Of a stretch of DNA of 64,000 nucleotides, positions 34,048 to 45,034 are shown piece after piece. Under the pieces are notes generated by a model. That model was given only the letters and a program-made list of their open reading frames with translations, ran no database searches and was not told the origin of the DNA. The DNA comes from Allobosea sp. 67-29 (GTDB taxonomy: Bacteria; Pseudomonadota; Alphaproteobacteria; Rhizobiales; Beijerinckiaceae). Position 1 is the first letter of the stretch; each line of letters begins with the position of its first letter. The translations under genes and the position numbers were made by a program. The stretch spans positions 370,129 through 434,128 of the forward strand of contig NZ_MKSQ01000005.1 of assembly GCF_001898115.1 (NCBI RefSeq), in the 5' to 3' direction.

Positions 34048-35111
34048 CCAAGGCCGGATCCGCTTCCGTCGAATTCCGCAACGTCTCGATGCGCTACGGC
34101 ACGGTGACGGCCGTCGACAATGTCAGCTTCACCATCGAGCCGGGCCAGCTCGTGACGCTGCTCGGCCCCTCCGGCTGCGGCAAGACCACGACCCTGCGCA
34201 TGATCGCCGGGCTGGAAATCGCCAGCGAAGGGCAGATCCTGATCGGCGGCAAGGACGTGACCAAGCTCTCGGCGGCCGACCGCGACGTCTCGATGGTGTT
34301 CCAGTCCTATGCGCTGTTCCCGCATATGAGCGTGCTCGAGAACGCCGCCTACGGCCCGACCGTGAAGGGGGTCGGCAAGGAGCAGGCCAGGCAGATGGCG
34401 CTGGAGAAGCTGGCGCTGGTCGGCCTCAAGGGCTTCGAGAGCCGCTACCCTTCGGAGTTGTCCGGCGGCCAGCAGCAGCGCGTCGCCGTGGCCCGCGCAC
34501 TGGTGCTGGAGCCGCAGGTGCTGCTCTTCGACGAGCCGCTCTCCAATCTCGATGCGAAACTCCGCCGCCGCGTCCGCGAGGAGATCCGCGAATTGCAGCA
34601 GGGCCTCGACCTGACCGTGGCCTATGTCACCCACGATCAGGAGGAGGCGCTCGCCGTCTCCGACCGCATCATCGTGATGTCGAATGCGCGGATCGCCCAG
34701 CAGGGCGCCCCGCGCGAGCTCTACGAGCAGCCCGCCAACGCCTTCGTCGCCGACTTCATCGGCGACGCCAACCTGGTCGACGTCACGGTGAGGTCCGTTG
34801 CCGACGGCCGCGCCGAGGTCGGCATCGGCCCGGCCGTGCTCTCGTTGCCGGCGCGCGGCCTCGGCCCCGGCCCGGCGCGGGTCGCGATCCGGCCGGAGGC
34901 GCTGCTGCTCGGGCCGGCCGGCGAGGCTGGCGCCCTGCCTGGCACGATCCGCAAATGCGCCTATCTCGGCAACCACCTCGACATCCTGGTGGAGACCGAG
35001 GTCGGCGAGCTTTTCGTGGTGCAATATGGCGCCCGCGACCTGCTGGAACCGGGGTCTCCCGTGGCGGTTTCCTTCGCGACGTCGGGCGTGACGCTGATTC
35101 CGCCCGCCTGA
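34044..35111 (+). CDS. ABC transporter ATP-binding protein (Fbp/Afu type)
   Basis: The 355-residue ATPase has Walker A LLGPSGCGKTTTLRM, the Q-loop FQSYALFPHM, signature ELSGGQQQRVAVARAL, Walker B VLLFDEPLSNLDAK and the H-loop YVTHDQ. A C-terminal TOBE domain (about residues 285-350) follows. It starts at TTG four bases inside the permease stop, with GGGAG in front; there is no ATG at the expected place, and the family start MTKAGSASVEFRNVS fits. It closes the putative dehydrogenase-phosphatase-importer unit; 160 bases follow before the Na/Pi transporter gene. Confidence 0.93.
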   Translation: MTKAGSASVEFRNVSMRYGTVTAVDNVSFTIEPGQLVTLLGPSGCGKTTTLRMIAGLEIASEGQILIGGKDVTKLSAADRDVSMVFQSYALFPHMSVLENAAYGPTVKGVGKEQARQMALEKLALVGLKGFESRYPSELSGGQQQRVAVARALVLEPQVLLFDEPLSNLDAKLRRRVREEIRELQQGLDLTVAYVTHDQEEALAVSDRIIVMSNARIAQQGAPRELYEQPANAFVADFIGDANLVDVTVRSVADGRAEVGIGPAVLSLPARGLGPGPARVAIRPEALLLGPAGEAGALPGTIRKCAYLGNHLDILVETEVGELFVVQYGARDLLEPGSPVAVSFATSGVTLIPPA

Positions 35112-35271
35112 GCCCGATCGAACGGCAAAACAGCGCGTGGGAACGCGGCAAATGCAGAAATTCTGCCGCATTCTCAGCACTTTCACTCTATATAGCTGTT
35201 GAGTTGGCTAATCAAAAATTGATAGATTTCGCCTAGCCTCACTCTCTGAATCGGGGAAAGACCGCACGGAA

Positions 35272-36999
35272 ATGGCCACCAGCGAGAGCGCAACCAATAT
35301 CCTGATCCATCTGGCCGGCGGCGTCGCGCTGCTGATCTGGGCGGTCAGGCTGGTGCGAACGGGGGCGATGCGCGCCTTCGGCTCGCAGCTTCGCCATGCC
35401 CTGCAGAGCTTCACCCGCAACCGTTTCGCCGCCTTCGGCAGCGGCGTCGTGGTGACCATGGTGCTGCAGAGCTCGACGGCGACGACGCTGCTGGTCTCCT
35501 CCTTCGCCGGTCAGGCCCTGATCGGCTCGGCCATGGCGCTCGCGGTACTGCTCGGCGCCAATCTCGGCACCGCGCTCGCCGCCTTCGTCATCTCGATGGA
35601 TCTCGGCTGGGTCTGGGGCCTGTGCGTCGCCATCGGCGTCGCGATGTATCTGTCGAGCGAGGCGATGGAGCGGCCGCGCAACATCGGCCGCGTGCTGGTC
35701 GGCATCGGCCTGATCCTGCTCGCACTGATCGAGCTCAACACGGCTGCCGCGCCGCTGGCGCAGTCGCAGACCTTCCGCGTCATCCTCGGCGCCATCGGCT
35801 CCGAGCCGCTGCTGGCCGTGCTCGTCGCCATCGCCGCGACCTGGATGGTGCATTCCAGCATCGCGGTGATCCTGCTGGTCGCGACCTTCGCCGCCTCCGG
35901 GCTGTTCCCGCCCGCGACGGCGCTGACGCTGGTGATCGGCGCCAATCTCGGCAATGCGCTGATCCCGGTGCTGGACCAGCTCGGCGCGCCCGCCTCCCAG
36001 CGCCGCGCCGCCGTCGGCAATCTGCTGACGCGCCTGCTGCTGGCGCTCGCGGTCATGCCCTTCGTCGGCCCGCTCGCCGACTGGCTGACCAGCTTGCCGA
36101 CGGCCGGCCCGCGCTTCGCCATCGAGTTCCATGTCGCGTTGAATCTCGTCGGCGCGCTGGTCTTCCTGCCCTTCGTCAGGCCGATCGCGCGGCTGGTCGA
36201 GCGCTTCATGCCGGGCCGGGAGGAGAAATCCGAGGCGGTGACGCCGCGCTATCTCGATCCCAACGCCCTCGACAGCCCGACCGAGGCGCTCGCCGGTGCG
36301 ATGCGTGAGGCGCTCAGGCTCGGCGACCGCGTCGAGGTCATGCTGCGCGACACCATGACCCTGCTGGAGAAGGACGAGCTCAAGCTCTCCCGCGCCATCG
36401 CCCAGGCCGATGACGGGGTCGACACCATCCACGAGTCGATCAAGCTCTATCTCGTCAAGGTCTCGCGCAACGAGTTGACCGAGGAGGAGAGCCGCCGCCT
36501 GTTCGAGATCATCACCCTGATCACCAATCTCGAGCATATCGGCGACATCATCGACAAGAACCTGCGCGAGCTCGCCGAGAAGAAGATCCGCAAGCGCTAC
36601 ACCTTCTCGCCGGAGGGCCTGGCCGAGATCCGTGACTTCCACCATCGCGTCGCCTCGGCGCTGGCGCTGGCGCTCAACGTCTTCGCGACGCGCGACATCG
36701 TGCTTGCCCGCCAGCTCTTCGCCGACAAGGCCGCGATGCGTGAGGCCGAGCGCCAGGCCGCCGACAGCCATTTCCAGCGCCTGCGCTCGGGGCGGCCGGA
36801 ATCGATCGAGACCAGTGCCATCCATCTCGACATCATCCGCGATCTCAAGCGCATCCACGGCCACATCGTCTCGATCGCCTATCCGATCCTGGAAAGCGCC
36901 AACGAATTGCGCGAAAGCCGCCTGCGCGACACCAAGGCGGCGGCCGAGCAGCGCGAGATGCCTGCCGTCCTGATCCCGGCCCCGCATTCGGGCGGATGA
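35272..36999 (+). CDS. Na/Pi-cotransporter family protein with C-terminal PhoU-like domain
   Basis: The 575-residue protein has two Na_Pi_cotrans repeats in the membrane half, each with the QSSTATT-type or related signature (VLQSSTATTLLVSSF and ATWMVHSSIAVILLV), and a cytoplasmic helical PhoU-like domain (about residues 345-560, with LITNLEHIGDIIDKN). Such NptA/YjbB-like proteins move phosphate, and E. coli YjbB exports it. The upstream 160 bases are AT-richer and contain the palindrome GCAGAAATTCTGC and CTATATAGC; this is probably its own promoter region. Its place after a possible phosphate-ester uptake locus is suggestive only. Confidence 0.9.
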   Translation: MATSESATNILIHLAGGVALLIWAVRLVRTGAMRAFGSQLRHALQSFTRNRFAAFGSGVVVTMVLQSSTATTLLVSSFAGQALIGSAMALAVLLGANLGTALAAFVISMDLGWVWGLCVAIGVAMYLSSEAMERPRNIGRVLVGIGLILLALIELNTAAAPLAQSQTFRVILGAIGSEPLLAVLVAIAATWMVHSSIAVILLVATFAASGLFPPATALTLVIGANLGNALIPVLDQLGAPASQRRAAVGNLLTRLLLALAVMPFVGPLADWLTSLPTAGPRFAIEFHVALNLVGALVFLPFVRPIARLVERFMPGREEKSEAVTPRYLDPNALDSPTEALAGAMREALRLGDRVEVMLRDTMTLLEKDELKLSRAIAQADDGVDTIHESIKLYLVKVSRNELTEEESRRLFEIITLITNLEHIGDIIDKNLRELAEKKIRKRYTFSPEGLAEIRDFHHRVASALALALNVFATRDIVLARQLFADKAAMREAERQAADSHFQRLRSGRPESIETSAIHLDIIRDLKRIHGHIVSIAYPILESANELRESRLRDTKAAAEQREMPAVLIPAPHSGG

Positions 37000-37130
37000 G
37001 GCCCGTTCGCCGCGGCGCCGATGGAAGCGGCGATGGCGGGCCTCTTCCCGCCGGACTTTCCCAGGATGAGAGGCCGGTCTAAAGCCAAGCCCTGCGGAAA
37101 CGACATCGTCGCCAGAGGCCAGCGGAAAAC

Positions 37131-38390
37131 ATGCCCGACATCGCCATCATCGGCGCCGGCCCCGCAGGCCTCTTCGCCGCCGAGCGACTGGCCGCCGACG
37201 GGCATCGCGTCACGATCCACGAACGCATGGCCTCGCCGGCCCGCAAATTCCTGCTCGCGGGCCGCGGCGGGCTGAACCTCACCCATTCCGAACCGTTCGA
37301 TGCCTTCCTGGCGCGCTATCGCGAGGCCGCCGGCTGGCTCGAGCCGGCGCTGCGCGCCTTCCCGCCGCAGGCCCTGCGCGACTGGGCCGACGGGCTCGGT
37401 GCCGAGACCTTTGTCGGCTCCAGCGGCCGCGTGTTTCCGCGCGCGATGAAGGCCTCGCCGCTGCTGCGGGCCTGGCTGCGCCGGCTCGAGGGCCTGGGGG
37501 TCAGGCTGGAGACCGGCCGGCTCTGGACCGGCTGGGACGAGACGGGCGCCCTGACCTTCAGGCTCGCCTCCGGCGAAACCGAAAGCATCCGCCCCGATGC
37601 GAGCTTGCTGGCGCTCGGCGGTGCGAGCTGGCCGCGGCTCGGCTCCGACGGCGGCTGGGTGCCGTTGCTGGCGCGGCGCGGCGTCGCGATCTCGCCACTG
37701 GCATCCGCCAATGCGGGCTTCACCGTCGCCTGGTCGCCGCTGATGCGGGAGCGCTTCGCCGGCCAGCCGCTCAAGCGCATCGTCGCCCGCTTCGCCGATG
37801 AGACAGCAGCCGGCGAAGCCATGATCGACGCGGGCGGCATCGAGGGCGGCGCGATCTATGCCCTGTCCGGCCCGCTGCGCGACGCCGTGCTGCACGAGGG
37901 CTTTGCAACGCTGCACCTCGATCTGCGGCCCGATCTCGCCGCCGAGGCGCTCGCCGCCCGGCTGGAGCGGCGCCGCAAGGGCGAGACGCTGAGCAATCAT
38001 CTGCGCAAGGCGGCAGGGCTTTCCCCCGTAGCCGTGGCGGTGCTGCGCGAGGCGGCGGGAGCCGCTCTGCCGGCCGATCCACCGGCGCTCGCGGCGCTGG
38101 TGAAGGCGGTGCCGCTCCGCCTCGGCGCGCCGATGCCGCTGGAGCGCGCCATTTCCACCGCCGGTGGTGTCGCGGGTCAGGCGATCGATGCCGGCTTGAT
38201 GTTGAAGAGCCTGCCCGGCGTCTTCGTCGCCGGAGAGATGCTGGATTGGGAGGCGCCGACCGGTGGCTATCTGCTGCAGGCGAGTTTCGCCACCGGCATG
38301 GCGGCCGCGAGCGGCATCGCGCTCTGGCTCGGCGGGAACCGGAGAGCAGGCGCGGTCCGGGCGTCTGCCGCCGAACCGCGGGCGAACTGA
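37131..38390 (+). CDS. FAD-dependent flavoprotein of the HI0933 family
   Basis: The 419-residue protein begins with IAIIGAGPAGLFAAERLAADG, has the HI0933-type second motif KFLLAGRGGLNLTHSE and ends with VAGEMLDWEAPTGGYLLQ, the typical flavin-binding close of this family. It corresponds to the subgroup described as TIGR03862-like flavoproteins, whose reaction is unknown. The ATG giving MPDIAIIGAG is well placed, with AGCGGAAAAC before it. It is transcribed on its own after the Na/Pi gene. Confidence 0.88.
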   Translation: MPDIAIIGAGPAGLFAAERLAADGHRVTIHERMASPARKFLLAGRGGLNLTHSEPFDAFLARYREAAGWLEPALRAFPPQALRDWADGLGAETFVGSSGRVFPRAMKASPLLRAWLRRLEGLGVRLETGRLWTGWDETGALTFRLASGETESIRPDASLLALGGASWPRLGSDGGWVPLLARRGVAISPLASANAGFTVAWSPLMRERFAGQPLKRIVARFADETAAGEAMIDAGGIEGGAIYALSGPLRDAVLHEGFATLHLDLRPDLAAEALAARLERRRKGETLSNHLRKAAGLSPVAVAVLREAAGAALPADPPALAALVKAVPLRLGAPMPLERAISTAGGVAGQAIDAGLMLKSLPGVFVAGEMLDWEAPTGGYLLQASFATGMAAASGIALWLGGNRRAGAVRASAAEPRAN

Positions 38391-38425
38391 CGCGTTACCG
38401 GCACGGCGGCATGGCGGAGCAAGGG

Positions 38426-38647
38426 ATGAGCGAGCCTTTCGAGCCGGGGATCGAGGTGACGTGGCGCTGGGGCGCGCACCGCGCCTACGGGCGTGTGGAG
38501 CAGGTTTTCACCCGCCCGGTCAGCCGCACCATCAAGGGCGCGCGCGTGCGCCGCAATGCCTCGGACGAGAACCCGGCCTATCTGGTGACGCAGCCGAAGG
38601 GCGGCTACGCCCTGAAGTCGCATAGCGAGCTGGAAAGGCGCGGCTGA
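38426..38647 (+). CDS. Small DUF2945-type (hypervirulence-associated TUDOR-domain) protein
   Basis: The 73-residue protein has the compact pattern GIEVTWRWGAHRAYGRVEQV, then TIKGARVRRNASDENPAYLV and a terminal KSHSEL, which matches the DUF2945/HVA1-type TUDOR-like family. These small beta proteins are common in alphaproteobacteria; their function is unknown. GGAG seven bases before the ATG supports this start; an upstream in-frame ATG would add MAEQG. It lies just after the flavoprotein gene and converges on the restriction-modification gene. Confidence 0.8.
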   Translation: MSEPFEPGIEVTWRWGAHRAYGRVEQVFTRPVSRTIKGARVRRNASDENPAYLVTQPKGGYALKSHSELERRG

Positions 38648-38707
38648 GGCCGGTCGCCGGCGCGGCCCCGCTCGCTTGGCCGGCTCTTGCGTAAGACGCG
38701 ACCTGCC

Positions 38708-41700
38708 TCAGCCGGCGGCGCTGATCCTGCGGGCGAAGCGCCGGCCGGTTTCGACGGCGGAAATCTCACCGACGCGGGCCAGCGAGATCAGGATGTCGCG
38801 CACGGCACGCTCGACCTTTCGCCCCTGACGGAAATGCAGCGCGACGCTGCCGGCGTCGAGCGGAGCGGTTGCTCCGGCCAGCGCGCCGAGCACCGCGGCG
38901 ACGCGGTCCACGGCATCCTGAGGAAAGGCGGGCTTGGCAGCAGCCTGCAGGACCGCCGGCAGGATCTCCGCCTCGACCTGTTCATGCTCGCCGCTCCTCG
39001 TCGCGTTGTCGTGGCGCGGGCGCTGGTAGTCGGGCCGCAGCCAGCGGACCTGCCTGCGCTCCTCGTCCTGCCGGCGCTGGCGATTGAGGGTCACGAGACG
39101 TGCCAGCACCTCTTCGTCGGGCAGCCCGGCCGGCCAGCCATAGGCGTCGGCGACGGCGTCGTCGATGGCCTGGTGATGCTCGTCCAGGATGAGGGCGAGC
39201 CCGCGGTCCCGGACACTCGCCTCGCGCGCGCTCAGGCTGCCGCGGGAGCGGATCGCCGCGCGCACATTGTAGAGCTTGGTGAGCGTGAGGTCGGGATGCC
39301 CGGCCAGCACCTGCTTGCGCAGCGCATCCAGCGCCTCCGCCGGCCGCCGGATCGCCTGCTTCTGAGCCTCGCTGGCCTCCGGAAAGGGAAAGGGGTCGAA
39401 GCAGCGGGATTTCGAGTAGCGGGGATCGTTGCCGATGCCGAGGCGGCCACCGGCGCGCAAGGCCCAGGCGACGTGGAACCGCGAGGAGAGAACGCCGAGA
39501 TGGAACGCGTCCGACAGGGCGACGGCGACCAGCATGTTGTCGGGCAGGATCGAGGCGTCGAGGAACTGGAAGACGCGATGCTTCGCCGTCTCGACGGTGA
39601 CGATGTAGCGCTGGAGATGGGCCAGGGCAGGCCGCAATGCCTGCCTCGGCTTGCCGAACAGCCACCAGCCCGCGCGGTACGCGGCCGCATCCTTCGTCGG
39701 CGAACGCCGGAACTGGGCTTCGCGCTCGCCTTGGACCGTTAGCATGAGATGCTGGTAGATCTCCGGAAAGCGCTCGCGCACGGCCTCGGCCGGGAGGTCG
39801 AAGAGATCGATGGCCAGGGCACCGCGGGGGCGTTCGGTCAGGTCGCGCCCGTTGCGATAGGGCCGGATATGGGCTTCCAGTCCCGGTCGTCGGCCGAGCC
39901 CGAGAGTCTCGGCTTCGGCAGGCGTCACGATGAAGCCGGCGCCGTGCAGCTTGACGCCCGGCGAACACAGCCCGGCATTGGCGCGCAGCGCCGCCGCGCG
40001 GGTGGCGTCGACGCCGACGGTCAGATCGGCATGGATGCGTCCGGCTCGCTCGGCAAGCCCGATCTGCGGCTGATCGCCGTCGAGCTCGGCTTCCGAGACG
40101 ACCTCCAGCAGCTTGCCGTCATGGCTTCCGGCCTGCGCGACCGTCATGGCGATGCGTACGGCGGCGGCGTCCTTTCCGGTCTTCGTCCAGGGGTGGTCGG
40201 GAATCGCCAGCACCAGCGAGAGCGGTCGCTCGCCTTCAAGATGCCGCTCGACCGTCCGCCGCTGGAAGACCTGCGTGATCGAATTGGTGGTGACGAAGCC
40301 GAAGCGCCGCAGCTTTGTGCCCGGCCGTGTCAGAATGTCCGCGGCGCGGTCCCACCAGTACATCACGAAATCGGCGCTTTCGTTCATCTGCGGATGCGCC
40401 GCCCGAAGCGCTTCGGCATAGGAAGCGCCCAGCCGGGCGCGCAGATCCTTGCCGCCGATGAAGGGCGGGTTGCCGACGATGAACTCCGCCACCGGCCAGT
40501 CCGGCCGGCGCGGGTTGGGCCTGACCTCCCGGCCGTTGCGGACGCCGTAGAAGGGCCACTCATCCCATGTCAGCACCGCGTCGCGCTTGTGGATGTGGTC
40601 GAGCTTCTCGAGGATCGGTTCCCTGGGCGCGAAGCCGCGAGTTCGGAAATGCCATTGCAGATGCCCGATCCAGAGCACGAGATCGGCGATGGCGACCGCT
40701 CTGCGATTGGTCTCCATGCCGAGGAATTGCTGCGGCCCCACCGCGTGCCGGGCGAAGCCGCCGAGCGTCTCGGCGCTGCCGAGCTCGCTCGCCGCATCGA
40801 GTACCTCGCCCTCCAGCTTCTTCATGAGCTCCTGCGAGACATGGAGGAAATTCCCGGTGCCGCAGGCCGGGTCGAGCACACGCGTCGCGCACAGCGTCCG
40901 GTGAAAGCCCTCGACCAGCGCCAGCGCCTTCTTCGCGTCGCCGCCGTCGCGCGCCTGCTGCGCGGCGCCGAGCACCGCCCGCCAGTCCTCTCGCAGCGGC
41001 CCGATCACCGTCTCGACGACCAGCCGCTCGACATAGGCGCGCGGCGTGTAATGGGCACCGAGCCTGGCCCGCTCCTGCGGGTCGAGCGCCTGTTCCAGCA
41101 GCGTGCCGAAGATCGCAGGCTCGACCTCCTTCCAGTCGTGCTCCGCGGCGGCGAGCAATTCGCCGATCTCCGCGCGGCCGAGCGGATAGACCTTGGCCCC
41201 CTCGTAGAGCTTGCCGTTGAAGCGCTTCATGCGCTCGCGCACCGTGGTCGAGTAGGTTCCCTTGTCCATCGCCTGCCACAGCTCCGAGACCAGCGGCAGG
41301 AAGGAGTCGGGATCGTCGCGGCAGTCGCGCAGCAGCGTCTTGAAGGCATCCTTGCGGATCAGCCCGACATCCTCGGCGAACATCGTGAACAGGCAGCGCA
41401 TCAGGAACAGCGCCACCTCCTCGGGATCATGGTCGCGTTCCAGCGCCTTCGACACCGCCGCCAGCCGTTCGGCAATGGCGCGGGTGACGCGCGCGGCATG
41501 GCGCGCCGGATCGAGCGCGAGCGGATCGCTCCAGATCGCGGCGAGGCGCTGGCGCACGGCCTCGTCGCGCAGATCGTCGAGATGGACGCGGTAGCTCTGC
41601 CGGTCGGGGAACTGGACGTAGTTCTTACCCTGCCCGGTGAAGTCGGCGTAGAATTCGAAGCAGTGGCCGACATCGCAGACGATCAGGAAGGGCGGCCAGC

Positions 41701-42151
41701 CATGCGAAGGCGGCAGCGCCTTGGCATAGTCCTCGGCCTGGCGCCGGGCGTTGAGCATCAGCACGTCCCAGGCGCGGTCGGCGCCGCGCCGTCCGCGCGG
41801 CCCGGCCGGCTCGGCGAAGGGCGGGGCGCCCCGGGCGGGCAGCAATTCCTTCGCCTGCCCCTTCCAGCGGCTCTGCTTCGCCTCCAGCACGAAGGCGCCC
41901 TTCTTGTAGAGGTCGATCCGTCCGGCGGTGTGCCCGCCCGCACCGTCGGGAAAGCGCACCGGGTACTCGAAGCGATAGCTGACCGCGGCGCCATCGCTGG
42001 TCGGCGGCTGCGGCGCCTCGACGCCGATCAGCCGGCACAGTTCGGTCAGGAACTGGGCATAGGCGGCGCGCTCCGCTCCCTCCGATACGCGCCAGCGGCC
42101 GATGAACGCCTCGACGTCATCCTCCGCCGGCGCAGGCATGCCCCCCGACAT
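38708..42151 (-). CDS. Single-chain type IIG (MmeI-like) restriction-modification enzyme
   Basis: The 1147-residue protein joins an N-terminal PD-(D/E)xK nuclease to an adenine-type DNA methyltransferase and a C-terminal target-recognition region. The nuclease motif is D80-x9-E90-x-K92 (RIDLYKKGAFVLEAK), the spacing described for MmeI. Methyltransferase motif I is DPACGTGNFL (427-436) and motif IV is NPPF (561-564). The tail holds RCFDPFPFPEASEAQ, usual for the recognition-region boundary. Such enzymes cut DNA at a fixed distance and protect the host by modifying one strand, so no partner genes are needed. TGGAG before the chosen ATG supports it; an upstream ATG adds ten residues. It diverges from uvrB. 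Confidence 0.9.
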   Translation of the reverse strand: MSGGMPAPAEDDVEAFIGRWRVSEGAERAAYAQFLTELCRLIGVEAPQPPTSDGAAVSYRFEYPVRFPDGAGGHTAGRIDLYKKGAFVLEAKQSRWKGQAKELLPARGAPPFAEPAGPRGRRGADRAWDVLMLNARRQAEDYAKALPPSHGWPPFLIVCDVGHCFEFYADFTGQGKNYVQFPDRQSYRVHLDDLRDEAVRQRLAAIWSDPLALDPARHAARVTRAIAERLAAVSKALERDHDPEEVALFLMRCLFTMFAEDVGLIRKDAFKTLLRDCRDDPDSFLPLVSELWQAMDKGTYSTTVRERMKRFNGKLYEGAKVYPLGRAEIGELLAAAEHDWKEVEPAIFGTLLEQALDPQERARLGAHYTPRAYVERLVVETVIGPLREDWRAVLGAAQQARDGGDAKKALALVEGFHRTLCATRVLDPACGTGNFLHVSQELMKKLEGEVLDAASELGSAETLGGFARHAVGPQQFLGMETNRRAVAIADLVLWIGHLQWHFRTRGFAPREPILEKLDHIHKRDAVLTWDEWPFYGVRNGREVRPNPRRPDWPVAEFIVGNPPFIGGKDLRARLGASYAEALRAAHPQMNESADFVMYWWDRAADILTRPGTKLRRFGFVTTNSITQVFQRRTVERHLEGERPLSLVLAIPDHPWTKTGKDAAAVRIAMTVAQAGSHDGKLLEVVSEAELDGDQPQIGLAERAGRIHADLTVGVDATRAAALRANAGLCSPGVKLHGAGFIVTPAEAETLGLGRRPGLEAHIRPYRNGRDLTERPRGALAIDLFDLPAEAVRERFPEIYQHLMLTVQGEREAQFRRSPTKDAAAYRAGWWLFGKPRQALRPALAHLQRYIVTVETAKHRVFQFLDASILPDNMLVAVALSDAFHLGVLSSRFHVAWALRAGGRLGIGNDPRYSKSRCFDPFPFPEASEAQKQAIRRPAEALDALRKQVLAGHPDLTLTKLYNVRAAIRSRGSLSAREASVRDRGLALILDEHHQAIDDAVADAYGWPAGLPDEEVLARLVTLNRQRRQDEERRQVRWLRPDYQRPRHDNATRSGEHEQVEAEILPAVLQAAAKPAFPQDAVDRVAAVLGALAGATAPLDAGSVALHFRQGRKVERAVRDILISLARVGEISAVETGRRFARRISAAG

Positions 42152-42292
42152 GGAACGGCTCCAGAGTTGTGGCAGCCGCATCTATGCAACTATAGGTTGT
42201 GAATTTCAATCCTGTCAACTCCTGTCATCATTCGCGCCGGCTCGCCGGCCTGCCCCCTCGCATCTCCGGCGGTTCCGCCCCATATTGCGGCC

Positions 42293-45004
<2,712 letters not shown>

Positions 45005-45034
45005 CTGAATAAGTTCGGACCCCGTTGCTCTCTT

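Noticed and set aside
30502..35111. Calling the importer a ferric-iron system
   Set aside because: The permease and ATPase fit, but the binding protein lacks an evident Fe3+ tyrosine pair and the neighbours are polyol-type enzymes.
39749..42202. Open frame of 817 codons opposite the restriction-modification gene
   Set aside because: Its composition is that of a mirrored coding frame; the minus strand carries clear nuclease and methyltransferase motifs over the same bases.
42152..42292. LexA (SOS) box in front of uvrB
   Set aside because: I looked for GTTC-N7-GTTC and GAAC-N7-GAAC in the spacer and found neither.
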